From: CAYOZN01 sp964408455
GTDB taxonomy: Bacteria; Planctomycetota; Phycisphaerae; UBA1845; UTPLA1
DNA length: 64,000 bases
Direction: 5' to 3'
Assembly: GCA_964408455.1 (NCBI GenBank)
Contig: CAYOZN010000001.1
Location: 310,001 to 374,000, forward strand
The notes beneath the pieces are model-generated. The model ran no database searches, was not told where the DNA came from, and saw nothing but the letters and a program-made list of their open reading frames with translations. This document shows, one piece after another, positions 1-9,294 of the stretch. Position 1 is the stretch's first letter. Every line of letters begins with the position of its first letter. The translations under genes were made by a program, and so were the position numbers.

Positions 1-150
1 TTCCGCGACGGCCCCGATCTCCTCATCGACGCCGGAGTGACGGCCCTCATCCAGCCCGGCGGCTCGAAGCGCGACGCAGAAGTCATCGCCGCGGCCGACG
101 AAAGGGGGGTGGCGATGATCTTCACCGGGACCAGGCATTTTCGGCATTAG
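1..150 (+). CDS. purH: Bifunctional purine biosynthesis protein PurH, C-terminal end (partial)
   Basis: Frame 1 is open from the window edge to the TAG at 148-150 and gives 49 residues. They contain the block TALIQPGGSKRDAEVIAAAD and finish TGTRHFRH, which is the conserved C-terminus of the AICAR transformylase domain of PurH. That domain formylates AICAR to FAICAR with 10-formyl-tetrahydrofolate; PurH also carries IMP cyclohydrolase, for the last two steps of IMP synthesis in the cytosol. The N-terminal and most of the C-terminal domain lie outside the window. The gene converges on the minus-strand gene that ends at 245, with a repeat-built hairpin between them. Confidence 0.93.
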   Translation, partial: FRDGPDLLIDAGVTALIQPGGSKRDAEVIAAADERGVAMIFTGTRHFRH

Positions 151-152
151 GC

Positions 153-250
153 CAATGCTGAATGTTGAATTGCGAATGCTGAATGATGAACGCAGGTCAG
201 TCTGCATCGGCATTCAACATTTATCATTCAACATTCAACATTCATCATTC
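153..250. repeat. AT-rich heptad repeat (TGAATGx/ATTCAxx) forming an imperfect inverted repeat between convergent genes
   Basis: The left arm (about 153-196) is built from units such as AATGCTG, AATGTTG and AATGATG. The right arm (about 210-250) has the complementary series ATTCAAC, ATTTATC, ATTCAAC, ATTCATC. The arms can pair to a long, mismatch-containing hairpin in an otherwise G+C-rich chromosome. It separates purH from the convergent gene at 245-901, so it may end transcription from both sides. The same vocabulary returns at 36564-36655 and 36770-36800. Confidence 0.7.
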
Positions 251-901
251 CACCATCACCGCCGTCGGCCACGTGCTCGGGTCCACAAACCAGTTCAGCT
301 CATCGCCCACCGTCAGCGATTGCTGCCCCAGCTCGCGATCCTCAACCATGACCAGGAGCCCGATCCGCCGGTGCTCGACGGGGTCAAACCCGGAGAGCAG
401 CCACCCCGGCAGGTGCGCCGTCAGCGAATACCCCGTCTTCTCGACGTGCGATGCAATCGATATGTCACCGGGCGCCGCCACCGGTCCATCCTCCGTGGCC
501 CGGTGAATCGCCGCGCCGCCGGCCATCGCCTGTTTCCCGCCTTTGCCGCCGCCCGCCGGCAGCAGGAAGAACTGCTGGCAGAACCGCGTCGCCCGGCGGA
601 TGTTCCGCGTGTCGCGCATGTCGGTCATCACCCGCACGTTGTCCGACTTCCAGAACTGCGCGGGCTCGACATGCAGCGGCGCACGCTTGCCGGTCACGCG
701 GCAGCCGATGTACAGCCCCGCCTCGTTCCACGCGGCGTACACGTCGGCGAAACCATTTTCTCCGTCGATTCTGAATAGCGGCGGCAGCTTGTATTTTTCC
801 GCCCAGCCCTCGAGCGTGCCATTGATCAGCAGCGCCTTCGGCGCGCGTTGGAGCGGGAACTCAAACTTGAACAGAAAGCGATTGGGAACGAGCGAGGTCA
901 T
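245..901 (-). CDS. Carbohydrate-binding family 9-like (DOMON-like) protein
   Basis: 218 residues with no signal peptide. The body has the beta-sandwich pattern of the CBM9-like domain: an N-terminal stretch LINGTLEGWAEKYKLPPLF, then FADVYAAWNEAGLYIGCRV, then WKSDNVRVMTDMRDTRN, and a C-terminal IGLLVMVEDRELGQQSLTVG. In this family the middle motif (aWneaGLY, W.sD.v.v..D.rd) forms the ligand-facing sheet. Stand-alone proteins of this type, in which the domain makes up almost the whole chain, are common in planctomycetes and have no known substrate. It is transcribed toward purH. I see no catalytic domain, so a binding or scaffold role is only inference. Confidence 0.6.
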   Translation of the reverse strand: MTSLVPNRFLFKFEFPLQRAPKALLINGTLEGWAEKYKLPPLFRIDGENGFADVYAAWNEAGLYIGCRVTGKRAPLHVEPAQFWKSDNVRVMTDMRDTRNIRRATRFCQQFFLLPAGGGKGGKQAMAGGAAIHRATEDGPVAAPGDISIASHVEKTGYSLTAHLPGWLLSGFDPVEHRRIGLLVMVEDRELGQQSLTVGDELNWFVDPSTWPTAVMVE

Positions 902-919
902 GCGGGCGGGCTTCGTGCG

Positions 920-949
920 TTGATGGGACCTATATAAACTTGCTATACT
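920..949 (+). promoter_or_regulatory. Sigma70-type promoter for the Uma2 gene
   Basis: TTGATG (920-925) and TATACT (944-949) are separated by 18 bases in a short AT-rich island. A start site near 956 would place transcription after the ATG at 950, so translation would have to begin at the ATG at 986. Confidence 0.5.
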
Positions 950-985
950 ATGGTATCACGGCAACGGCGTCCGGAAAGCGTCACC

Positions 986-1561
986 ATGCACGATCAGGTA
1001 CATCCCGACACGCTGAGTCTGACCTACGAGGACTTCCTCCAACTGCCCGACGATGGTCGGCGTTACGAAATTCTCGACGGGGTATTGTACATGAGTCCTT
1101 CGCCGAGGCCGATTCACCAGCGCATATTGTTCACGTTTGCAGGATTGGTAGACCATCACGTCGTGACTCATGATCTGGGCGAAGTCTTCATTGCCCCGGT
1201 CGATGTTCTCCTGTCCGAACACGACATCGTCGAGCCCGACCTGGTGTTCATCGCGAAGGCGAATGAACACATCGTGGGTGAAACGAACATCCGCGGCGTG
1301 CCAGACCTGCTGGCCGAAGTCCTGTCACCCAGCAAGCCCACCTACGACACCCGCGACAAGCTGAGCGTTTATGCCCGCTGCGGTGTCCCGTTCTACTGGT
1401 GGCTCGATCCCGACAAGCGCACCCTTACCGAGCTGCGCCTCGTCAATGGAGTGTACAGTGTCGTCGTCGAGCTATCGGCAAACGACCTATTTCGGCCGGT
1501 GCTGTTTCCGGGGCTGGAGATTCCGTTGAATGGGATCTGGGTTCGCCGCGCCAAACGGTAA
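986..1561 (+). CDS. Uma2 family endonuclease-like protein
   Basis: 191 residues from the ATG at 986. A GGAAAG about eight bases upstream and the promoter at 920-949 favour this start over the in-frame ATG at 950. The protein shows the Uma2/DUF820 layout: N-terminal LTYEDFLQLPDDGRRYEILD, the PDLVFIA strand, then GVPDLLAEVLSPS and K...YARCGVPFYWWLDPD. In the family these give a PD-(D/E)XK nuclease-like core (Asp of PDL, Glu of AEVLSPS, Lys of DKLSVYA). Uma2 genes occur in many copies in cyanobacteria and planctomycetes, and their cellular role is unresolved. It stands alone between two minus-strand transcription units. Confidence 0.85.
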   Translation: MHDQVHPDTLSLTYEDFLQLPDDGRRYEILDGVLYMSPSPRPIHQRILFTFAGLVDHHVVTHDLGEVFIAPVDVLLSEHDIVEPDLVFIAKANEHIVGETNIRGVPDLLAEVLSPSKPTYDTRDKLSVYARCGVPFYWWLDPDKRTLTELRLVNGVYSVVVELSANDLFRPVLFPGLEIPLNGIWVRRAKR

Positions 1562-1667
1562 CGAGTAGGGGCGTGCTTCGCCCATCACCGTGCCGCAACC
1601 CGCCCAAGGCTTCTCCATCGCTCCACACCCGCCTTCAAATCTGCGTTCATCTGCGCAATCTGCGGAC

Positions 1668-2891
1668 TCAGTCGTGCCGCAGCGCCTCGATCGGGTTCAA
1701 ACTCGCCGCCCGTCTCGCCGGCAGCAGACCAAACAACACGCCCACGCCCGCTGAGAACACGAACGCAATCACCACGATCGCCGGTGACATCAACGGCTGC
1801 ACCCCGATCTCCTGCGAGATCATCACCGCCGAAATGACACCCAGAATAATCCCGACCGATCCCCCCGCGCTCGATATCACCCCCGCCTCGATCAAGAACT
1901 GCCGGTTGATCGCCTTCGTCGACGCCCCGATGGCCATGCGGATGCCGATCTCCCGCGTCCGCTCGGTCACGCTCACCAGCATGATGTTCATGATGCCGAC
2001 GCCGCCGACCAGCAGGCTCACCAGGGCCAGGAAGAACATGAGCAGCGTCATCTGGTTGCTCACCATCCGCGCCTGCTCCTCCTTTTCCTTCAGCGTCGTC
2101 ACCTTGAAGTCGTTTTCATCGGCCTCCGACAGCTTGTGCCGCTGCCGCAGGAGCTGCGTGATCTGCACGACGGCCATCTCCACGTCGTCGTCGCTGGTCG
2201 CCGAACACAGGATGGCCTCCGGCTCCTGCAAACTTAATAAGTCGCGCAACAAAATCGGCAGCGGCAGAATGATGGTGTTGTCCTCATCCATGCCCAGCGG
2301 ATTCACGCCTTTCTGATCCAGCACCCCGACGATCTTCAGGCTCAATTGCCCGATGCGCACCGTGCTGTTGATGGCGCTGCGATCGCCCAGCAGATTGCGG
2401 GCCGCCGACTGGCCGATCAGGCACACACGCCGCGGCGCTACGACATCGAACGGCTCCAGATCGCGCCCCTCGGCGATGCCCCAGTTACGGATCGCCGTGT
2501 ACTTGTGCGTCGCACCGGTCACCGGGATGGCGGCGCTGCCACCCTCGGCAATCACCTGGAGCGTCGTGGCCTGCACCGGCGATGCCAGTGCCACGGCATC
2601 GCATTCGGTCTCGATGGCCTCCGCGTCGGCCCGCGTCAGGCTGCTGGCCGTCGCGAATCCGCCCACGGCGCCGCCCTTGCGCGTGTCCTCGCTGAGCACG
2701 AACATCATGTTCTTGCCGGCCTTGCGGATGTCGCTGATCAGCGAATCCTTCACGCCCTGTACCACGCTCACGCAGATGATGACGACCGACACGCCCATGA
2801 TCATGCCGATCATGGTCAGAAAGCTGCGCAGCCGGTGCCGCCACAGCTCCCGCATGCCCATCCTGAAGCATTCGATCCAGAGGGCAAACAT
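1668..2891 (-). CDS. MacB-type ABC transporter permease
   Basis: 407 residues with the MacB/FtsX arrangement. There is one N-terminal membrane helix (about 20-45), a long extracytoplasmic MacB_PCD domain (about 46-270), three C-terminal helices (about 280-305, 330-355 and 370-395), and a tail with the family's typical ending LPARRAASLNPIEALRHD. The conserved TREIGIRMAIGA loop follows the second helix. It lies two bases after the ATPase gene, so the two are translationally linked. With the ATPase and the adaptor it should form a tripartite efflux or lipoprotein/peptide exporter. The substrate cannot be told from sequence. Confidence 0.9.
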   Translation of the reverse strand: MFALWIECFRMGMRELWRHRLRSFLTMIGMIMGVSVVIICVSVVQGVKDSLISDIRKAGKNMMFVLSEDTRKGGAVGGFATASSLTRADAEAIETECDAVALASPVQATTLQVIAEGGSAAIPVTGATHKYTAIRNWGIAEGRDLEPFDVVAPRRVCLIGQSAARNLLGDRSAINSTVRIGQLSLKIVGVLDQKGVNPLGMDEDNTIILPLPILLRDLLSLQEPEAILCSATSDDDVEMAVVQITQLLRQRHKLSEADENDFKVTTLKEKEEQARMVSNQMTLLMFFLALVSLLVGGVGIMNIMLVSVTERTREIGIRMAIGASTKAINRQFLIEAGVISSAGGSVGIILGVISAVMISQEIGVQPLMSPAIVVIAFVFSAGVGVLFGLLPARRAASLNPIEALRHD

Positions 2892-2893
2892 CG

Positions 2894-3706
2894 CTACACG
2901 CCCTCCGCCATCGTCAACACACGAACGTCCGGCACCGCCGGCCCGCCCTTGCGCGGCGTCGGTTGATCGGCGATGATCTCGCCGTCGCGCAGCACGATCA
3001 CCCGTTCGGTGAACGACGCCACGCCGGGATCGTGCGTGACCAGAATGATCGTCAGCCGCTCCACTTCGTGCAGCTCGGCCATGATCTTGAGAATCTCGGC
3101 GCTGGTGTGCGAATCGAGATTGCCCGTCGGCTCGTCTGCCAGCAGGATGCGCGGATTGTTCACCAGCGACCGGGCAATCGCCACACGCTGCTGCTGCCCG
3201 CCGGAAAGCTCGGAAGGCAGATGGTTCGCACGATTCGCCAGGTCCACCTTCGTCAGGGCCGCCATGGCCGCATCGCGCCGTTTGCGCGCCGGCACGCTGG
3301 CATACACCATCGGCAGCTCGACATTCTCCACCGCCGTGCTGCGCGTCAGCAGGTTGAAGTTCTGAAAGATGAAGCCGATGTACTCATTACGCAGGGCCGC
3401 CAGCTCGTCCCGATCCAGCCGGCTCGTCAGCCGTCCCGCCACCCGGTAGGTGCCCTGCGACGGGACGTCCAGCGCGCCCAGGATGTTGAGCAGCGTCGAC
3501 TTGCCCGAGCCGCTGGCCCCCATGATCGCGACGTACTGCCCCTCTGGGATGTCCACATTCAATCCGCGCACCGCGTGGACAGAGTTGGCTCCCGATTGAT
3601 AAATCTTGTGAAGATCGCGCAGCTCGACCATCACGGGGATGTCCGGATCACTCAGCGTCGAGACGATCCGCTTGCTGGTCGATGTTGCTGCTGGAGATGC
3701 ACTCAT
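2894..3706 (-). CDS. MacB-type ABC transporter ATP-binding protein
   Basis: 270 residues forming one nucleotide-binding domain. Walker A is GASGSGKST (63-71), the signature is LSGGQQQRVAIARS, and Walker B is LLADEPTGNLDS, followed by an H-loop in VTHDP. The DEPTGNLDS form is typical of the LolD/MacB/FtsE group. In classical MacB this domain is fused to the permease; here it is a separate gene directly upstream of it. The first 25 residues are a loosely conserved leader. It is the middle gene of the minus-strand operon, 75 bases after the adaptor gene. Confidence 0.92.
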   Translation of the reverse strand: MSASPAATSTSKRIVSTLSDPDIPVMVELRDLHKIYQSGANSVHAVRGLNVDIPEGQYVAIMGASGSGKSTLLNILGALDVPSQGTYRVAGRLTSRLDRDELAALRNEYIGFIFQNFNLLTRSTAVENVELPMVYASVPARKRRDAAMAALTKVDLANRANHLPSELSGGQQQRVAIARSLVNNPRILLADEPTGNLDSHTSAEILKIMAELHEVERLTIILVTHDPGVASFTERVIVLRDGEIIADQPTPRKGGPAVPDVRVLTMAEGV

Positions 3707-3781
3707 GCGTCTGGGCGTGCGCCGTCTCTCGGGGCTGTTCGGCTTTCGCTCAAGATACTGTTTCCACCGGCGCGCCCGGGT

Positions 3782-5185
3782 TTATATGCTGCGCTGTCCC
3801 GGCTGCGCCAGCCGCAGCGCCTCCTTGAAGTCAAACCCGCCGCCGCCCTTCACCGCGAACTTCGTCACAAACTCGTCGCCCTCGCTGGCGCCCGCGAGCA
3901 CTTCGGTGTGGATGTTATCCGTAATCCCCACCCACAGGGGAGACACAGACCACTGCTGCGAGCCGCGGTCATAGGTCCATGCATATTCCTTCGTGCAGTA
4001 ATTCAACCGCTGGCCGTCCTTCCCCTTCGGCTCCGGCGGGTGTTCGGCCGCATCCAGGATACGCCGTTGTTCCTGGATCGAAATCGGCGGCTTGAAGCGT
4101 AGCGCGGCGTTCTCGATACGGACCGCGTTTTCGCGGTTTTCGCAGTCGATCACGACATTCACCGACATGCCGGGCAGAAGCGTCTTCCGCTCGTCGTTGG
4201 CGACCTCCATGTTGACCGTGTAGGTCGTCACGCCCTGCACGATCTCGGGCTGATTGCGCTTGTGCAGAATCTTGCCGGCAAATTCGGACGTCTGCTTGCC
4301 TTCGACCTTGAATCGGGCATGCTGCCCCTCGTCGATGTGGACGATGTCCGTCTCGCTCACTTTGGCATTCACCCGCATCCGATCCAAACTCGGCGCCAAT
4401 AGGAACATGGGGGGCGTCGTCAAGGCGGCGATGACCGTCTGACCGACATCCTCAAACCGCTTGAGCACGATGCCGTCGATCGGCGAAGTGATGATGCAGC
4501 GTTCCACCTGCGCCTGCGTGGAGTTGAACTGCGCCTGGGCCAGCGCCGCCGCCGCCTTTGCCTGCTCGAGCGCCTGCTTTGCCCGCTCCACCACGTACTT
4601 CTCGTTGTACTTTGCCTGCTGAAAGCGCGCCTCGGCCAGGTTGGCCGTCGCCTTCGCCCGGTCGTAGGCGGTACGCACGTTCACCAGTTCGCTTTCCGCC
4701 ACATTGCCGGTCTTGGCAAGCCCTTCCACTCGCTTCAGGTTGAAATCCGCCTGCTCCAGTGCCGCAACCGATTCGTCCCATTGAGCCTTCGCCTGCGCCG
4801 TCAGCACCGGCAGGTTCATCGTCTGCTCTTCGATGGCCACTTCCGCATCGGCCACCAGCGCACGCGTCCGGGCCAGCTCCGCCATCGACTGGGCGTGCGC
4901 CGCTTCGGCAATCTCGGGATCGATCCGGCAGATCACCTGGTCCTTCGTCACCGGATCGTCGTGGTCCACCGCCATCTCGATGATCTTGCCGGTCGTTTCA
5001 CAACCCACCGTGACCGTGCTGAGCGGTTCAATGGTGCCCAGCGTCTCCACGGAAAAGGTGATCGGGCCGCGGTCCAGGCGTACGGTCTCAAGGTCCACGA
5101 CCGCTTCCCCGCGGCCCCATACCTGGTATCCAGCTACGGCCGCGCCTGCGATGAGCAGGAATATCACGAACTTCCAAGCCTTCAT
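3782..5185 (-). CDS. MacA/HlyD-type periplasmic adaptor subunit
   Basis: 467 residues from the ATG at 5185, which has AGGGA seven bases upstream; an in-frame start at 5221 would only add a leader before the membrane anchor. Residues about 3-22 form the N-terminal helix. The biotinyl-lipoyl half-motif GTIEPLSTVTVGCETTGKI is followed by a long coiled-coil hairpin rich in Ala, Gln and Glu (about 85-220). The second lipoyl half is ITSPIDGIVLKRFEDVGQTV, then come beta-barrel and membrane-proximal domains. This is the first gene of the export operon and would bridge the inner-membrane pump to an outer-membrane channel; no TolC-like gene lies next to it. The chain is longer than typical MacA (about 370) because of a C-terminal extension. 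Confidence 0.9.
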   Translation of the reverse strand: MKAWKFVIFLLIAGAAVAGYQVWGRGEAVVDLETVRLDRGPITFSVETLGTIEPLSTVTVGCETTGKIIEMAVDHDDPVTKDQVICRIDPEIAEAAHAQSMAELARTRALVADAEVAIEEQTMNLPVLTAQAKAQWDESVAALEQADFNLKRVEGLAKTGNVAESELVNVRTAYDRAKATANLAEARFQQAKYNEKYVVERAKQALEQAKAAAALAQAQFNSTQAQVERCIITSPIDGIVLKRFEDVGQTVIAALTTPPMFLLAPSLDRMRVNAKVSETDIVHIDEGQHARFKVEGKQTSEFAGKILHKRNQPEIVQGVTTYTVNMEVANDERKTLLPGMSVNVVIDCENRENAVRIENAALRFKPPISIQEQRRILDAAEHPPEPKGKDGQRLNYCTKEYAWTYDRGSQQWSVSPLWVGITDNIHTEVLAGASEGDEFVTKFAVKGGGGFDFKEALRLAQPGQRSI

Positions 5186-5355
5186 GAACAATCCCTGGGG
5201 AATACCGGTTCCGCGCGCCACAATTCGGGACGCGCCAGTGTAAGCGCCAATCCGCAGCAGGCAAACCGATCCAGCCGCGCCAGGCGCGTCACTGCCGCCT
5301 GAAACCGGACTAAATGATAGGGGGGGAAGAACGGACCGGCCGGGGCCATCTCACG

Positions 5356-6201
5356 TCAGTTGCCCCTTACAGGTGCGTTGGCCGCATGGCGGGGGGGAGT
5401 CTCTTGACTTGAGGGCCGCTGCACGGCCAGGGCGCTGGGACGGCTACTCACGATATAGTCCTTGAGCACGTTGGCCACGAACCGGCGATTGACGCAGTCC
5501 GCGTGGCCCCCGGTCCACCCATACGTGCGATACCGCGAGTTCCAGCCGATGTTCACGATGCGGCCCGAATTTGCGCCCGGACCGTTCAGGCCAACGAGAC
5601 CGGCCGAGTCATCGAAGGTGCCGTCGATCGTACCCAGCAGCCGCACGGGTCCCTGGAGCACGGGATCCGTCCCGGCGTAGTAGACGTAGATTTTTCCCTT
5701 CATGTTGGCCAGCGCCTTGCGGGTGTCGTAGCGACTGGACAGGCTCGAACCCAGCATGACGAGGTTGTTGACCTTGAATGGGGGTTCGATGTTCTCGACT
5801 GCCCAGATACCGACACCCGTCCCGGCTGACAGGCAGATGATGTTGGCATCCGCATCCGGATATTTGCGCAGATAGCTGGTGATTGAGTGCGCCAGCCCTT
5901 TGCCAGACTCCTTGGCGATGAACCGCAGCGTCTGATCCAGTGCCGGGTTCAGTGTGAGCGACCAGCGGTGGTTGGTTACCGCGCCGCGATAGCCCGCGTC
6001 CTGCAGGCCAAGCGGCACATCGACTGCGCCGAATCCCCAGTTGCCGGCCCCATCAATGTACCAGGTGCGGCCGAACTGCTCTTTCGGATCAGTACAGCCG
6101 TTCGCGCATGCCGCCAGCAGGAATCCGGCGACACCAAACGCTGTAAAACGGGCACGAACGATTCGTCGTCCACTGAACCACGTCGCGAATTCGATGTGCA
6201 T
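5356..6201 (-). CDS. Lipoprotein with alpha/beta-hydrolase features
   Basis: 281 residues from the ATG at 6201; in-frame codons further upstream give an implausible Arg-rich leader. The N-terminus carries a signal peptide ending in the lipobox LLAAC (Cys32), so it should be lipid-anchored. A possible catalytic triad can be placed: Ser125 in ICLSAGTG, Asp179 in AGTDPVL and His233 in TGGHADC, each after a hydrophobic strand as in alpha/beta hydrolases. The nucleophile elbow is CLSAG rather than GxSxG, so activity is uncertain. It lies downstream of mutS on the same strand with a 197-base gap. I do not recognise a named family. Confidence 0.6.
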   Translation of the reverse strand: MHIEFATWFSGRRIVRARFTAFGVAGFLLAACANGCTDPKEQFGRTWYIDGAGNWGFGAVDVPLGLQDAGYRGAVTNHRWSLTLNPALDQTLRFIAKESGKGLAHSITSYLRKYPDADANIICLSAGTGVGIWAVENIEPPFKVNNLVMLGSSLSSRYDTRKALANMKGKIYVYYAGTDPVLQGPVRLLGTIDGTFDDSAGLVGLNGPGANSGRIVNIGWNSRYRTYGWTGGHADCVNRRFVANVLKDYIVSSRPSALAVQRPSSQETPPRHAANAPVRGN

Positions 6202-6397
6202 GGAAAACTGGCCGCTCCGCTCGGCGCACCTGCGCGATCGCGCGGCGCCTCTCAACCCCATGTCCCGGCTGCGGCAATTCACCGATGGGCCTCGCCCCAT
6301 GCTCGCCGCCGCAAAGGGGGAGCATTTCAACCGATTCGCCATCGATTCGCAATCGCAAAATCTCTCTTTGGCCGGCGGCGCCCAAGTGCGATACACA

Positions 6398-9208
6398 TCA
6401 CGCCGTATCGGCGGCGATCTGCTTGAGCCGTTGCAGCACAGCCTGCGCCTCCAAAGGCGTCATCCGATTCAAATCACACCTGTCCAGCTCGTCCATCAGG
6501 TCCTTCCACCAGGATGGCATGGGCTCCAGGTCTGGAAAGGGCAGCATGGGTTCATCAGTACGATCCGGAACGCCCGTCCGACCCGGACCGGCCCTCTCAT
6601 GGAAGCCACGCTCCAGCTCAGCCAGAATGCTGCCGCTGCGACGGATGACGCTCGACGGCATGCCGGCCATCGCCGCGACGTGCACGCCGTAGCTTCGATC
6701 CGCCGGCCCCGGCACGATCTTGTGAAGAAAGACCACGCCCCGGCCGATGCCATCCGGGCGCAGCTCCTCGTGCACGGCAACGTTGTAGTTTGCAACGCCC
6801 GGAATCTGCTCCGCCAGCTCGGTCAGCTCGTGATAATGCGTCGCGAACAAGGTGCGGCATCCGATTCGCCCGGCAATGTGCTCGGTAATCGCCCATGCCA
6901 GCGCCAGTCCGTCGTAGGTGCTCGTCCCGCGGCCGATTTCGTCAAGTATGACCAGCGACCGCGACGTCGCGTTGTGCAAAATGCGCGTCGTCTCCACCAT
7001 TTCCACCATGAACGTGGAGTGACCGCGCGTAAGTTCGTCGCTCGCGCCCACCCGAGCGAAGATGCGATCCACCGGAGACCATCGCATCGAGACTGCCGGC
7101 ACATAACTGCCGGTGTGGGCCAGCAGCACGAGTAGCGCGACCTGCCGGATGTAGGTCGATTTTCCGGCCATGTTTGGCCCGGTGATGATCAGCAACTGGT
7201 CGGCCCCGGGCGCCAGGACGCAGTCATTGGGAACGAACCGCTCTGCCAGGCTCACATCCAGCACGGGGTGCCGGCCGTCGCGAATCTCGAGCACGTGGCC
7301 GGCGCCAACGGAATGCGCAGAGTCAGACGCACTGGGCCGCCGCTTCGTTTTGGATGGCTGTGCGAAGTCCAGCCGTACGACTTCCGGCCGACAGTAATTC
7401 CGCTTGCGGGCCAGTTCCGCCATTCCAGCCAGAACATCCAGCATGGCCAGTGCATCCGCCGCCGCCTGAAGGGCGGCAAGCTGCCCGACGACCTTTGCCT
7501 TGAACTCCTCCAGTAACTGCAATTCCAGTGCGACGGCCCGTTCCGCCGCGCTCAATACGTCGCTTTCGTGGCGCTTGAGTTCGTCGGTGATGTATCGCTC
7601 CGCATTGCGCACCGTCTGCTTGCGCACGTACTCCGCCGGCACCTTGTCTCGATGCTGGTTTGTAATCTCGATGTAGTAGCCGAAGACCGAGTTGTAGCCG
7701 ATCTTCAGATGGCCGATGCCGGTACGTGCCGCCTCCCGTGCCTGGTAGTCGGCCAGCCACGTGCGACCGTCCACGGCGATGTTGCGCAGGCGGTCGAGTT
7801 CGGCGTGGTGTCCATCCGCGATAAAGCCACCGTCCCTCGCCACGCTCGGCGCATCTTCCTTCAGCGCGCCCGCCAGGTACAAGCCGAGTTCCTCGAGGCC
7901 GGTCAGGCGAGAGGCGATCTGGCCGAGCAAATCGTCCCCCGGTGTCACGCGCTGCCCGATTGCGTCACGCAGATACTCAAAGCCGCCAATCGTCGCCCCC
8001 AGCGAAACCAGGTCGCGCGGCGATGCGCGTCCGACGCCCACCCGCGCAACGATGCGCTCGAGATCGCCCATCGCGCGAAGGTGCTCGCGGATGGACCGCA
8101 ATCGATCGGGATGGTGCAGCAGGTCGGCGATGGCGTCCTGCCGCGCAACGATTTCTTCCGCAACCGTGAGCGGGAAACAGACCCATTCGCGCAGACGGCG
8201 CGCGCCCATCGGGTTGACGGTCATGTCGATCGCGTGCAGCAGCGATCCTTCCCGCGCATTGTCGCGCAGCGTCCGTTCCACTTCGAGCGATCGCAGCGCC
8301 ACCTGGTCGATGACGACCGCGCGGTCGGAGCGACGCGGCAGCACGCGCAGCACGTGCGCCAGGACGGCCTTCTGCGTCTCGTTCAGATAATCGAGCACCG
8401 CCGCCGCGGCACACAGTGACTCGTCGATGGCATCAAAGCCGAAGCCCGCCAGGGACGACACGCGAAAGTGCCGGTACAGCGCCGCCTCCGCCGTGTGGCG
8501 ATCGTACACGTGTGCCGCACGGCCCGTGATCATCGCGCCGCTCACCTCGCGGATCGCGGTCAGAAAGGCACCGTCCTGATCGATGGTTTGCTCCGGCACC
8601 AGTATTTCCGCCGGTCGCACGCGCGCCAGTTCATCCGCCATCGCGGCAGCCGGCAGTGTTTCGGCCGTGAACCGCCCGCTCGACAGCTCGATGCAGGCCA
8701 GCCCGATGCTGCCGGTCCAGTCGCGCCGCGCCGGACACAGGGCGACCAGGTAATTTGGTGACTTGTCGTCGAGGAGCGAGTCGTCCGTCAGCGTCCCCGG
8801 CGTGATGATCCGCTGAACGCCGCGCTTCACGACGCCCTTGGCATGCCGCGGGTCTTCAAGCTGCTCGCTCAGCGCGACCTTGTAGCCGGCACGCACCAGC
8901 CGCGCGACATAGGCATCGATAGCGTGATAGGGCACGCCCGCCAGCGGGATCGGATCGGTGCTGTTCTTGTTCCGGGCCGTCAGCGTGAGCCCCAGCACGC
9001 GGGCGACCGTCTTTGCGTCCTCGTAAAACGTCTCGTAGAAGTCCCCCATCCGGAACAGCAGCAGGGCGTCGCCGACCTGGCGCTTTTGCTCCAGATATTG
9101 CTGCATGGCAGGCGTGAGCGAGCTCGGCCCCTCATTCGCCGGCGTCGAGCGCCGTGAAGCGGCTGCATTCGCCGCCGTCTTTTCCTTCACGTCGCCCCGC
9201 GCCGTCAT
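6398..9208 (-). CDS. mutS: DNA mismatch repair protein MutS
   Basis: 936 residues, full length. The mismatch-reading motif is GDFYE (Phe57-x-Glu59). The connector, lever and clamp domains follow. The ATPase has Walker A GPNMAGKST near residue 676, Walker B LVILDEIGRGTST and the ATHYHEL block. MutS recognises mismatches and small loops and recruits MutL. The first 30 residues are a poorly conserved Ala/Ser/Thr-rich extension. It is divergent from the aminotransferase gene, with 86 bases between the starts. No mutL is present in the window. Confidence 0.97.
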   Translation of the reverse strand: MTARGDVKEKTAANAAASRRSTPANEGPSSLTPAMQQYLEQKRQVGDALLLFRMGDFYETFYEDAKTVARVLGLTLTARNKNSTDPIPLAGVPYHAIDAYVARLVRAGYKVALSEQLEDPRHAKGVVKRGVQRIITPGTLTDDSLLDDKSPNYLVALCPARRDWTGSIGLACIELSSGRFTAETLPAAAMADELARVRPAEILVPEQTIDQDGAFLTAIREVSGAMITGRAAHVYDRHTAEAALYRHFRVSSLAGFGFDAIDESLCAAAAVLDYLNETQKAVLAHVLRVLPRRSDRAVVIDQVALRSLEVERTLRDNAREGSLLHAIDMTVNPMGARRLREWVCFPLTVAEEIVARQDAIADLLHHPDRLRSIREHLRAMGDLERIVARVGVGRASPRDLVSLGATIGGFEYLRDAIGQRVTPGDDLLGQIASRLTGLEELGLYLAGALKEDAPSVARDGGFIADGHHAELDRLRNIAVDGRTWLADYQAREAARTGIGHLKIGYNSVFGYYIEITNQHRDKVPAEYVRKQTVRNAERYITDELKRHESDVLSAAERAVALELQLLEEFKAKVVGQLAALQAAADALAMLDVLAGMAELARKRNYCRPEVVRLDFAQPSKTKRRPSASDSAHSVGAGHVLEIRDGRHPVLDVSLAERFVPNDCVLAPGADQLLIITGPNMAGKSTYIRQVALLVLLAHTGSYVPAVSMRWSPVDRIFARVGASDELTRGHSTFMVEMVETTRILHNATSRSLVILDEIGRGTSTYDGLALAWAITEHIAGRIGCRTLFATHYHELTELAEQIPGVANYNVAVHEELRPDGIGRGVVFLHKIVPGPADRSYGVHVAAMAGMPSSVIRRSGSILAELERGFHERAGPGRTGVPDRTDEPMLPFPDLEPMPSWWKDLMDELDRCDLNRMTPLEAQAVLQRLKQIAADTA

Positions 9209-9294
9209 GCAGCCGCTCCTTCAACCTGCCCGAATGACTCAGCCGGCGGAAGCAGCGTTTTCTGCCGCCGCACGGCATCCGCTATACTGCCCGA

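Noticed and set aside
2963..4102. 379-codon plus-strand frame over the ABC ATPase and adaptor genes
   Set aside because: It is a shadow of two well-supported minus-strand genes, and its His/Arg/Gln-rich product resembles no protein.
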